In this document: positions 1-5,144 of the stretch, one piece after another
Layout: each line of letters starts with the position of its first letter
How positions within the stretch are numbered: position 1 is the stretch's first letter
Source: Chloroflexota bacterium
GTDB lineage: Bacteria; Chloroflexota; Anaerolineae; UBA7937; JACPPX01
Reading direction: 5' to 3'
NCBI GenBank assembly: GCA_016196905.1
Contig: JACPWV010000155.1
Span: forward strand, 1-5,272
DNA length: 5,272 nt
The notes under the pieces: model-generated
What the model was told of the DNA's origin: nothing
The model's database searches: none
What the model saw: only the letters and a program-made list of their open reading frames with translations
Translations under genes and position numbers: made by a program

Positions 1-971
1 CTGGGGTACTCTCCCTGGGCGTTCACAAAGCCCGCCTGCTCCCCGATGCCCACGATGGTGCCCATGGTGTCGAAGAAATCGGAGAGCATGATGGAGAAGA
101 TGGTGAGCACCGCCGCCAGCAGGCCCAGCTTGGCGAAGAGGCCGAAGAGGGCCAACTGGCCATTCACATCGGCGAAGGGAGCGAAGAGGTTGGAGAAATC
201 GGGGAGGTTGATGATCTGGGCGGGGACCACCGCCACGCCGGGGAGGGTGTAGGCAGTCCAGTTGGATAATGCGTTGAGGGCGATGGCGGCCAACGTGGTG
301 AGCAGGATCCCCAAAAGAAGGGCGCCGCGCACCTTGCGCACGAAGAGCCCCACGGTCAGGGCAATGCCGATGAAGGTGACCAGCGCCGGAATGCTGGTGT
401 AGTCGCCCAGGGTCAGGGGGGCGGTGGGGATGCCGCTCATTCGGATGATCCCGCCGTTGACCATTCCGATGATCAGGATGAATAGCCCGATGCCCACCCC
501 GATGGCCTTCTTCAGGTGCATGGGGATGGCCTGCATGATGGCGGAGCGGAAGCCGGTCAGCACCAGGATCAGAATCGCGAGACCCTCCAGGAAGATCACC
601 CCCATGGCTTCCTGCCAGGTCAGCCCCGCGCTCACGATGAGCTGGAAGGCCACCACGGCGTTGAGGCCCATGCCCGGTGCGATGAGGAAGGGGTAATTGG
701 CCCACAGCCCATAGGCCAAGGTGAGCAGGGCGGTGATTAAGCAGGTGACGGCCAGGGTTGGGGCGAAGGCGGGGCCCAGGCCTTGCAGTTCAGGGATTCC
801 CGAGAAGGATAAGATAGCGGGGTTGACGAAAATAATGTAGGCGCCCACCATGAAAGTGGTGAGCCCGGCCAAGATCTCCGTTCGCACGCTGCTGCCCCGC
901 TCAGAGATGCGAAAGGTGCGCTCCGCCCAGGAGAGCGAGGCGTCTCTCATCGCTGAGGACACAATCTCCAC
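1..971 (-). CDS. NCS2 family purine permease (AzgA/PbuG-like), partial at left edge
   Basis: This reads as an inner-membrane transporter importing purine bases (adenine, guanine or hypoxanthine) by proton symport, as known for COG2252. The 323 complete codons visible stay open through the window edge, so about the last quarter of a 430-480 residue family protein is missing. From the GTG start, residues 21-53 carry the family opening (ISERGSSVRTEILAGLTTF, then a membrane helix and FVNPAIL). The hallmark GMGLNA is at about 100-105, and the second hallmark, SDFFDTMGT followed by GIGEQAG, is at about 297-314. Many hydrophobic helices alternate between them. The GTG at 969-971 is chosen because AAGGAGG lies 5 nt upstream; the next ATG (948-950) is 26 nt from that site. 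An in-frame TAA lies just upstream, near 1000. The gene has its own promoter and a structured leader. The exact substrate cannot be told from sequence. Confidence 0.93.
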   Translation of the reverse strand, partial: MEIVSSAMRDASLSWAERTFRISERGSSVRTEILAGLTTFMVGAYIIFVNPAILSFSGIPELQGLGPAFAPTLAVTCLITALLTLAYGLWANYPFLIAPGMGLNAVVAFQLIVSAGLTWQEAMGVIFLEGLAILILVLTGFRSAIMQAIPMHLKKAIGVGIGLFILIIGMVNGGIIRMSGIPTAPLTLGDYTSIPALVTFIGIALTVGLFVRKVRGALLLGILLTTLAAIALNALSNWTAYTLPGVAVVPAQIINLPDFSNLFAPFADVNGQLALFGLFAKLGLLAAVLTIFSIMLSDFFDTMGTIVGIGEQAGFVNAQGEYP

Positions 972-976
972 GTCAG

Positions 977-983
977 CCTCCTT
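977..983 (-). promoter_or_regulatory. Ribosome binding site of the purine permease
   Basis: AAGGAGG on the minus strand is a near-perfect anti-Shine-Dalgarno match placed 5 nt before a GTG codon. It decides the start of the permease at 971 rather than at the ATG at 950. Confidence 0.8.
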
Positions 984-1045
984 CGCGTAGTAATTTGGTT
1001 ATGACATGGGGGACTAACCCAAAGAGCGTCAGATCTCCAGGAACT

Positions 1046-1084
1046 AAAAAACGCCGGGACATACTCCGAGCACCCTTGCCCGGC
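1046..1084 (-). terminator. Intrinsic terminator-like hairpin inside the permease leader
   Basis: On the minus strand GCCGGG (1084-1079) pairs with CCCGGC (1058-1053) across a 20-nt loop. It is followed by G and six T's (1051-1046). The U-run sits about 75 nt before the permease start, so termination here would switch the gene off. The larger hairpin 1119-1052 also ends next to the same U-run, so either fold could be the terminating one. Confidence 0.55.
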
Positions 1085-1162
1085 AGCCAAGTTGGCTGTT
1101 AAGGTGCTCGATCCCTGCGTATTTAGTGGGCTCTCGGCACTATAGCCCTCTATCTAGTGGCC

Positions 1163-1191
1163 AGTTTATCACGATTTGCTCTCATTGTCAA
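1163..1191 (-). promoter_or_regulatory. Sigma-70-type promoter of the purine permease
   Basis: Minus strand: a consensus -35 box TTGACA (1191-1186), a 17-nt spacer and a -10 box TAAACT (1168-1163, 4 of 6 consensus bases). Predicted transcription start is near 1156. Spacing and the perfect -35 make this a strong prediction, and it leaves a long leader before the permease. Confidence 0.7.
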
Positions 1192-1487
1192 TCCTGGTTT
1201 TCGATCCATTGCCTAAATATTAAGGTTCGAGGGCATTAACATAATGGTTAGATCGCCCCAAAATGAAACGTTTCCAAGAGGAAGGACCGATTGACGACCC
1301 TATGGGGTGTGCTGAGGAAAAAGCTTTTGGATCGCCCGCAGGCGTCGGAGTAACCTGATCGCATGGTTTTGCGCTACCGTTTTTGCTCGAGTGGATGGTT
1401 CGATCTGAGCGCGTGGCCCAGTATCCTTCGAAGGGTTCGCGAATTTAGATTGCTCACTCGCGGGATGAACCGGCATGTTGGCTCTCG
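1192..1487. other. Intergenic stretch without a recognisable gene
   Basis: About 300 bp lie between the permease promoter and the terminator of the regulator operon. The part near 1205-1250 is AT-rich and has a few weak -10-like hexamers without convincing -35 partners. The 69-codon rightward frame starting at 1363 runs through the terminator and into the 3' end of the regulator gene, has no family-like sequence, and is taken as spurious. Confidence 0.5.
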
Positions 1488-1528
1488 AAAAGAGAAAGCG
1501 TCGGGGCTCGCGAAAAGGTCCCCGACGC
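1488..1528 (-). terminator. Intrinsic terminator of the thioredoxin-like/regulator operon
   Basis: On the minus strand a perfect 9-bp GC-rich stem GCGTCGGGG/CCCCGACGC (1528-1520 with 1506-1498, loop 13 nt) is followed by the U-rich tail TTTCTCTTTT (1497-1488). It starts 22 nt after the stop codon of the regulator gene. Outer AAGAGA/TCTCTT segments could extend the stem. It should insulate the permease promoter downstream. Confidence 0.85.
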
Positions 1529-1549
1529 GATGCTCTCTTCTGAAGCTTC

Positions 1550-2218
1550 TCACCCCTCCGCGATGGCTTTGAGCCCCTCCAGGTTAAGGATCTCGATGCG
1601 CTTGCGTCCGATGCTGATCAGCCCCTGGGCCTTGAACTGGTTGAGGGTCTGGGTGGTCGTCTCTCGGTAGGTGCCCACCGTGTCGGCCAGATCCTGGTGG
1701 GTGAGGCCGGTGATCAGCGAGCCATGCTCTTTGGCCAGGCGCACCAACAGGGAGGCCAAGCGGGCGGGCACGCTCTTGAAGGCGATGTCCTCTAAACGCG
1801 CCTCGACATCCATTAAGCGCTGCCCCACCAGCTCGAAGATGCGCAGCGCCACCGCAGGCTTCTTGGTCAGGAGCCGCTCCAGATCGGCCCGGCTCATCAC
1901 GCACAGCAAACAGTCCTCCACCGCCTCCGCGAAGGTATCGTGCATGCCTTGACCGACCAGAGCCATCTCCCCAAAGAGCGTGCCCGGGCCCAAGGTGTCG
2001 ATCACCAGCTTCTTGCCCTCTCGCGAGATGCGGTAGAGTTGGACCCTTCCCTTTTTGAGCAGAAATAATACTTCCCCCATCTCTTCGGGAGTGTAAAAGA
2101 TCTTGCCGGCCGGGGTGGTGATCATGGTGAAAGAGCGATCCCACTCCTCCAGCTCATTGGTGCTGAGATCGCGGAGGATCTCCACCTCAGATAGGTAAGC
2201 GACCTTGTTCTTGATCAC
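1550..2218 (-). CDS. CRP/FNR-family transcriptional regulator
   Basis: This is a 222-residue, family-length cytoplasmic DNA-binding regulator. Residues about 16-130 form the cyclic-nucleotide-binding-like beta barrel, with [16 protein letters not shown] at 48-63 and [13 protein letters not shown] at 77-89. A dimerisation helix follows at about 120-147. The C-terminal winged helix-turn-helix is at 170-210, with [18 protein letters not shown] at 172-189 giving the recognition helix. The Arg-Ser pair that binds the phosphate of cAMP in E. coli CRP aligns here to Asp94-Thr95, so cAMP binding is unlikely. There is no N-terminal cysteine cluster as in FNR; the only cysteines are C103 and C106. I choose the GTG at 2216-2218: it overlaps the upstream stop as GTGA, with GGAG 8 nt before it, whereas earlier starts would lie inside the upstream gene. 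The ligand and target genes are unknown. The upstream thioredoxin-like gene and the divergent lgt promoter are natural candidate targets. Confidence 0.92.
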   Translation of the reverse strand: MIKNKVAYLSEVEILRDLSTNELEEWDRSFTMITTPAGKIFYTPEEMGEVLFLLKKGRVQLYRISREGKKLVIDTLGPGTLFGEMALVGQGMHDTFAEAVEDCLLCVMSRADLERLLTKKPAVALRIFELVGQRLMDVEARLEDIAFKSVPARLASLLVRLAKEHGSLITGLTHQDLADTVGTYRETTTQTLNQFKAQGLISIGRKRIEILNLEGLKAIAEG

Positions 2219-2481
2219 CCGCCTCGCTCCAGCGCTTGAGCGATTCGCTCGAAGAGCCATTCCGGCTTGGGGTTGCCCAGCGAGATCACCCGGTCCTCCA
2301 GCAGGAAGGTGGGGACGGCGATGACCTCTTCCGGGCGCCGGGCCCCCTCCTCATCCAAGTCCACAATCTCCACCCTTAGCCGAGGGAAGCGCTGGGCCGC
2401 TTCGTGGCCGATGGCCAGCGCCTCATCGCACCCCCAGCAGTGTTGAGCGATATAAATCTGCAGCACCAGTTCCGCTCCCAC
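2215..2481 (-). CDS. Small thioredoxin/glutaredoxin-fold protein with CWGC motif
   Basis: This is an 88-residue protein of glutaredoxin size. Strand beta-1 (LVLQIYIA, 5-12) leads to the redox motif C15-W-G-C18 at the start of the first helix. Strand VEIVDLDEE follows at 37-45, then [12 protein letters not shown] at 56-67, where P57 is the expected cis-proline. A C-terminal helix ([10 protein letters not shown], 75-84) closes the fold. No signal peptide is seen, so it is probably a cytoplasmic thiol-disulfide oxidoreductase. The CWGC variant is not the CGPC of thioredoxin, and its partner cannot be named. The start is a GTG (2479-2481); the only upstream purine-rich site is weak (GGGG 9 nt away). 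It is the first gene of an operon, and its stop overlaps the start of the CRP/FNR-type gene by GTGA, implying translational coupling. Confidence 0.85.
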   Translation of the reverse strand: MGAELVLQIYIAQHCWGCDEALAIGHEAAQRFPRLRVEIVDLDEEGARRPEEVIAVPTFLLEDRVISLGNPKPEWLFERIAQALERGG

Positions 2482-2609
2482 TATCGTTCGCCCCGTCTCG
2501 ATTGTAATCTCAGCTATGATAACACTCCTGATCGAGCGGTGGGGTAACGATTCTTACATCAGTTGGAGGGGCAGGCCAATCCAAGTAGGCTCGCTTACAG
2601 CCAACTACG

Positions 2610-2638
2610 ATTATAGACCAAAGATGGAGAGGGCACAA
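2610..2638 (-). promoter_or_regulatory. Promoter of the thioredoxin-like/regulator operon
   Basis: Minus strand: -35 TTGTGC (2638-2633), a 17-nt spacer, and a perfect -10 TATAAT (2615-2610). The start point is predicted near 2603, leaving a leader of about 120 nt (2603-2482) in which I see no gene or clear terminator. The weak second half of the -35 suggests that an activator may help. It lies 7 bp from the -35 box of the divergent lgt promoter. Confidence 0.65.
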
Positions 2639-2645
2639 GGACGGT

Positions 2646-2674
2646 TTGACGAAGCTTAGCCGTGCAACTATAAT
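2646..2674 (+). promoter_or_regulatory. Near-consensus sigma-70-type promoter of lgt
   Basis: Plus strand: -35 TTGACG (2646-2651), a 17-nt spacer, and a perfect -10 TATAAT (2669-2674), eleven of twelve consensus bases. The start is predicted near 2681, about 25 nt before the chosen lgt start. This rules out the longer reading frame that begins with TTG at 2646, because that codon is part of the -35 box. Confidence 0.8.
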
Positions 2675-2705
2675 TGCCCCCGATCTCCGAGAAGAAAGGA
2701 TGGCT

Positions 2706-3545
2706 ATGGAGCGAGCCTTGATTCGCTTAGGGCCGGTGGCCCTGGATCGTTTAGGTCTTATTATCGTCGTGATCGCCGTGGCCCTTCTGGTCGGGGGGTA
2801 CCTGGCCACCTACGCGGATGTGGAGGCCACCTCGGTAGCTATCGAACTGGGGCCCCTTTCCGTCTACTGGTATGGGATCACCATCGTGGTGGCTCTCCTA
2901 GTGGGTTCCTACATAGCCTCCCTGGAGGCGCGCCGCCGCGGCGAGAACCCCGATCACATCTGGAACGCCTTGCTCATGATCGTGCTTTTCACACTGATCG
3001 GGGCTCGACTGTATCACATCTTCTCCAGTCCGCAGGGGACCAACATCGGCTGGGACTATTATCGACAGCATCCCATTGAGATCTTCGATATCCGCCGCGG
3101 CGGGCTGGGGGTGTTCGGGGGGATACTGGGCGGACTGATCCAGGAGCTATACGGCCATCCCACCGATCTCCCCTGGGGCATCCCCATCCGTGCCGAGAAC
3201 CGGCTGCCCCAGTTCGCTGAACTGCCTGCGGAGGCTCGCTTCCACCCCACCTTCCTCTACGAATCGCTGTGGAACTTCGCCAGCTTCCTTCTCCTGATGT
3301 ACTTGAGCCGACGCTTCCCGCAGCGTTTGATCAAGGGGGACCTCCTTCTGCTGTGGGGGGTTCTCTATGGGATCGGTCGCTTCCTGGTTGAGATGCAGCG
3401 GCCCGATGCTTGGATCGCCGTCCGCGGGGTGGGACAGTACGGCGACCTGGCCACCGCCCAGCTTATCGCCCTCATCTTAATCTTCGTCGGCGGCGGACTG
3501 ATGGTCTATCGTCATCGGTTCGCCTCGCGCCCCGCTGGAGCGTGA
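2706..3545 (+). CDS. lgt: Prolipoprotein diacylglyceryl transferase-like protein, internally shortened
   Basis: Lgt is the membrane enzyme that moves diacylglycerol from phosphatidylglycerol onto the lipobox cysteine of prolipoproteins. This 279-residue product has an extra N-terminal helix (16-37), then LSVYWYG (51-57), GARLYHIF (99-106), GGLGVFGGILGG (132-143), YGHPTDLPWG (149-158), HPTFLYES (180-187) and YGIGRFLVEMQRP (221-233), all in family order. Y221, R225 and E229 match E. coli Y235, R239 and E243. The helix-loop-helix normally between GGILGG and the E-L-Y-G segment is absent. About 40 residues, including the signature GRxGNFxNxE, are lost at residues 145/146 (3140/3141), with the frame kept. 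F137 stands where E. coli has the important H103. The protein may therefore be inactive or altered. ATG 2706 is chosen for AAAGGA 5 nt upstream; the in-frame ATG at 2700 overlaps that site and cannot be excluded. Confidence 0.85.
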   Translation: MERALIRLGPVALDRLGLIIVVIAVALLVGGYLATYADVEATSVAIELGPLSVYWYGITIVVALLVGSYIASLEARRRGENPDHIWNALLMIVLFTLIGARLYHIFSSPQGTNIGWDYYRQHPIEIFDIRRGGLGVFGGILGGLIQELYGHPTDLPWGIPIRAENRLPQFAELPAEARFHPTFLYESLWNFASFLLLMYLSRRFPQRLIKGDLLLLWGVLYGIGRFLVEMQRPDAWIAVRGVGQYGDLATAQLIALILIFVGGGLMVYRHRFASRPAGA

Positions 3546-3638
3546 GGAGCAGGCCGATCTATCGAGGTAGGGCCGCTTACGGTGAAGAGACGCTCTCGAT
3601 TTTAGACATCGAAATGCGGCGATCAGATTCGTTGGTAA

Positions 3639-3683
3639 AGATGCCCGGACCCCCTTTTGAGAAGTTGGGGACGCCGGGCATCT
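3639..3683. repeat. Perfect 10-bp inverted repeat (hairpin) between lgt and the first DUF3105 gene
   Basis: AGATGCCCGG (3639-3648) pairs perfectly with CCGGGCATCT (3674-3683). The 25-nt interior adds CCCC/GGGG (3650-3653 with 3667-3670), making one long interrupted stem. No T-run follows on either strand, so a classical intrinsic terminator is not supported. It lies 93 nt after the lgt stop and about 80 nt before the next start. It could be an mRNA-stabilising hairpin, a rho-independent element lacking a U-tract, or a protein site. Confidence 0.6.
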
Positions 3684-3716
3684 GCTTGGCTGGGGGACTC
3701 GACCTCACTTCCGACT

Positions 3717-3744
3717 TTGTCCTCGGCGGTTTTGCAGCTAAACT
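3717..3744 (+). promoter_or_regulatory. Possible weak promoter of the first DUF3105 gene
   Basis: TTGTCC (3717-3722) and TAAACT (3739-3744) lie 16 nt apart, each matching 4 of 6 consensus bases. A start near 3751 would leave a leader of only about 10 nt, so this is doubtful. Read-through from lgt across the 216-bp gap is the alternative. Confidence 0.25.
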
Positions 3745-3761
3745 TAGCTTGAAGGATGCGC

Positions 3762-4337
3762 ATGGGTAGGAGAGCGCGAGAGCGTCGCCGCGCCCAACGC
3801 CGCCAGCAGCAACGACAGACTTGGCTGTGGATCGGCGGCGGGGCTGTCATCGTACTAGCCGTGGTAGGTTGGTTGATCTTCCAAGGGGCCAGCACCACGG
3901 CCGGACTGCAAGCCCAGAGGGTGCCGCTTCAAGCGGCACAGCACGTTCAACCTGGCGAGCCACCGCCCCATGAATGGAACTCGGATCCGCCCACCTCGGG
4001 CTGGCACGACCCCGTCCCGGCTCGCGCCGCTGTCTATCTGGAGCCGGTGCCGGACCCAAACCTCGTCCACAGCCTGGAGCATGGCTACGTGATCATCTCC
4101 TACAACTGTGGGGATCTCCCTCAGGAGGACTGCGACGATTTGGTCAGCAAGCTGGAGGATCTGTTCGCTCGGTTGGGTGGCTTTAAACTGATCGTGGTGC
4201 CGCGCCCGACCTTGGAGAGTCGCATCGCCCTCACCGCCTGGGGCTGGATCGATAAATTCGACGAGTACGACGAGGAGCGCATCGTGGCCTTTATTAACGC
4301 CCGCCGCGACAAAGGCCCCGAGGACACCCCCGAATAG
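3762..4337 (+). CDS. DUF3105 domain protein, membrane anchored (copy 1)
   Basis: This is a 191-residue protein of a family of unknown function that I know mainly from Chloroflexota and Actinobacteria. A very basic N-terminus rich in Arg and Gln (1-19) precedes one membrane helix (about 20-40, WLWIGGGAVIVLAVVGWLIF). This predicts an N-in signal anchor with the domain outside the cytoplasm. The DUF3105 domain spans about 70-190: NSDPPTSGWH (73-82), VHSLEHG (102-108), YNCGD (114-118), a second cysteine C124, and ALTAWGWIDKFDEYDE (156-171). The conserved His, Glu and Cys residues could bind metal, which is inference only. ATG 3762 is preferred because AAGGA lies 5 nt upstream; the in-frame ATG at 3756 overlaps that site. 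It follows lgt in the same direction and is paralogous to the next gene, with 128 of 144 aligned C-terminal residues identical. Confidence 0.85.
   Translation: MGRRARERRRAQRRQQQRQTWLWIGGGAVIVLAVVGWLIFQGASTTAGLQAQRVPLQAAQHVQPGEPPPHEWNSDPPTSGWHDPVPARAAVYLEPVPDPNLVHSLEHGYVIISYNCGDLPQEDCDDLVSKLEDLFARLGGFKLIVVPRPTLESRIALTAWGWIDKFDEYDEERIVAFINARRDKGPEDTPE
4176..4336 (+). repeat. Near-identical block, copy A (3' end of first DUF3105 gene)
   Basis: This 161-bp segment matches 4956-5116 with only two differences (4256 a/g and 4276 a/g). The offset is exactly 780 bp with no gaps. The identity stops one base before the stop-codon difference (TAG versus TAA). A second such block is 3975-4038 versus 4755-4818, 64 bp with one difference. 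Confidence 0.95.
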
Positions 4338-4535
4338 AAAATGATGAGAGCCTTCCTGTATCGGTGACGCAGGATGCAGTTGCCCCGGTCTCCCAGTGCT
4401 GCCCGTATCTCGGCTTCCGTTCGTTTCGTCCAACCTCTTACACAAAAACTGCACGGCCACGGGAGCAAGGGCTCAAGCGGCTTGCGTAGGTGTCCTGCCG
4501 GTTGGCTTTGGATATAGGCCCGAGGAGAGGAAGTC

Positions 4536-5117
4536 ATGCGAGAGGCCGTACGGTCCATCCCCGTGTGGTATTGGCTCGTGCTTATTCTAGCAGTTGTGTT
4601 CGGCGTACTTTTTTGCTCTTTCACTATTGTCGTATTCAGGGCTCTGCTCATCGAGGCTCCGTCGCTCTTACCCGAGCGCGCGGGGCTACAGGCGCAGCGA
4701 GTGCCCCTCCAGCCGCCGTGGCACGTGCGGGCTGGTGAGTCGCCGCCCTTTGAGTGGAACTCGGATCCGCCCACCTCGGGTTGGCACGACCCCGTCCCGG
4801 CTCGCGCCGCTGTCTATCGCGAGCCGGTGCCCGACGCCAATCTGGTCCACAGCCTGGAGCACGGCTATGTGATCATCTCCTACAACTGCGGCGATCTCTC
4901 CCAAGAGGAATGCGACGAACTGGTCCGAAAGCTGGAGGACCTGTTTGTGCGCTTCGGTGGCTTTAAACTGATCGTGGTGCCGCGCCCGACCTTGGAGAGT
5001 CGCATCGCCCTCACCGCCTGGGGCTGGATCGATAAGTTCGACGAGTACGACGAGGGGCGCATCGTGGCCTTTATTAACGCCCGCCGCGACAAAGGCCCCG
5101 AGGACACCCCCGAATAA
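4536..5117 (+). CDS. DUF3105 domain protein, membrane anchored (copy 2)
   Basis: This 193-residue paralogue of the preceding gene has a different anchor. A short weakly basic start (MREAVRSIP) leads into a hydrophobic segment of about 30 residues (10-39), with C27 inside the membrane span. The domain outside is again DUF3105: NSDPPTSGWH (75-84), VHSLEHG (104-110), YNCGD (116-120), C126, and ALTAWGWIDKFDEYDE (158-173). ATG 4536 is supported by the purine-rich GGAGAGG about 5 nt upstream. The 198-bp gap after copy 1 shows no convincing promoter, RNA gene or terminator, so co-transcription is possible. Residues 1-49 show no evident similarity to copy 1, while 50-193 are about 89% identical with no gaps. 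The function of the family is not known to me. Confidence 0.87.
   Translation: MREAVRSIPVWYWLVLILAVVFGVLFCSFTIVVFRALLIEAPSLLPERAGLQAQRVPLQPPWHVRAGESPPFEWNSDPPTSGWHDPVPARAAVYREPVPDANLVHSLEHGYVIISYNCGDLSQEECDELVRKLEDLFVRFGGFKLIVVPRPTLESRIALTAWGWIDKFDEYDEGRIVAFINARRDKGPEDTPE
4956..5116 (+). repeat. Near-identical block, copy B (3' end of second DUF3105 gene)
   Basis: This is the partner of 4176-4336. The sharply higher identity than in the adjoining 135 bp (roughly 82% by eye) points to recent gene conversion or recombination between the tandem copies. Confidence 0.95.
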
Positions 5118-5121
5118 AACA

Positions 5122-5144
5122 GGATCGAGGGCCAGCCTCGATCT
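5122..5144 (+). terminator. Possible terminator hairpin after the second DUF3105 gene
   Basis: GATCGAGG (5123-5130) and CCTCGATC (5136-5143) form a perfect 8-bp stem with a 5-nt loop, five bases after the stop codon. A G-T pair may extend it. The tail is pyrimidine-rich (TGCCTCCTCTCC) rather than a T-run, so termination is plausible but not certain. Confidence 0.45.

Larger units (their letters stand above)
972..1156 (-). ncRNA. Structured 5' leader of the purine permease, candidate riboswitch or attenuator
   Basis: Between the predicted transcription start (about 1156) and the GTG start lie about 185 nt with several potential stems. In RNA order: GGGCU/AGCCC enclosing an 11-nt loop near 1150-1126; an outer stem CGC-A-GGGA with UCCC-G-GCG (1119-1112 with 1059-1052); a perfect 8-bp stem CGAGCACC/GGUGCUCG (1110-1103 with 1074-1067); and an inner CAGCC/GGCUG hairpin (1098-1094 with 1088-1084). 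A rival GC hairpin with a U-run uses 1084-1079 and 1058-1053 and cannot form with the 8-bp stem except as a pseudoknot. Mutually exclusive folds ahead of a transporter gene are typical of transcription attenuation. I do not recognise the aptamer: it does not show the conserved core of the purine, ZTP, PRPP/ykkC or THF riboswitches as I know them. Pairings were read by eye, without energy calculation. Confidence 0.55.

Noticed and set aside
46..740. Rightward reading frames at 46-252, 424-696 and 516-740
   Set aside because: They lie antisense to the NCS2 permease, whose leftward frame matches family hallmarks throughout; their translations are low-complexity and have no domain features.
1052..1119. 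Reading the leader structure as a plus-strand SAM riboswitch, because of GGCAGCC and GGTGCTCG segments
   Set aside because: The rest of the SAM-I core is missing, no gene follows on the plus strand, and the promoter and U-run both fit the minus strand.
1363..1572. Rightward 69-codon frame
   Set aside because: It runs across the intrinsic terminator and into the 3' end of the regulator gene, has no evident ribosome binding site and no recognisable sequence.
2219..2260. Longer start for the CRP-type regulator at 2260
   Set aside because: It lies within the thioredoxin-like gene, and the GTG at 2218 has GTGA coupling and a suitably spaced GGAG.
2646..2705. Longer lgt start at TTG 2646
   Set aside because: The codon is part of the -35 box of a near-consensus promoter, so it would not be in the mRNA.
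2510..2809. Leftward 99-codon frame overlapping the start of lgt
   Set aside because: It covers both promoters and the lgt N-terminus and shows no domain features; it is a shadow frame.
3855..5107. Leftward frames opposite the DUF3105 genes, including those of 201 and 217 codons
   Set aside because: They are antisense to two well-supported paralogues; their mutual similarity merely mirrors the duplicated coding sequence.
3975..5116. Duplication as an insertion sequence or CRISPR-like repeat
   Set aside because: The repeated blocks are coding parts of two paralogous genes, with no terminal inverted repeats, transposase or target duplication.
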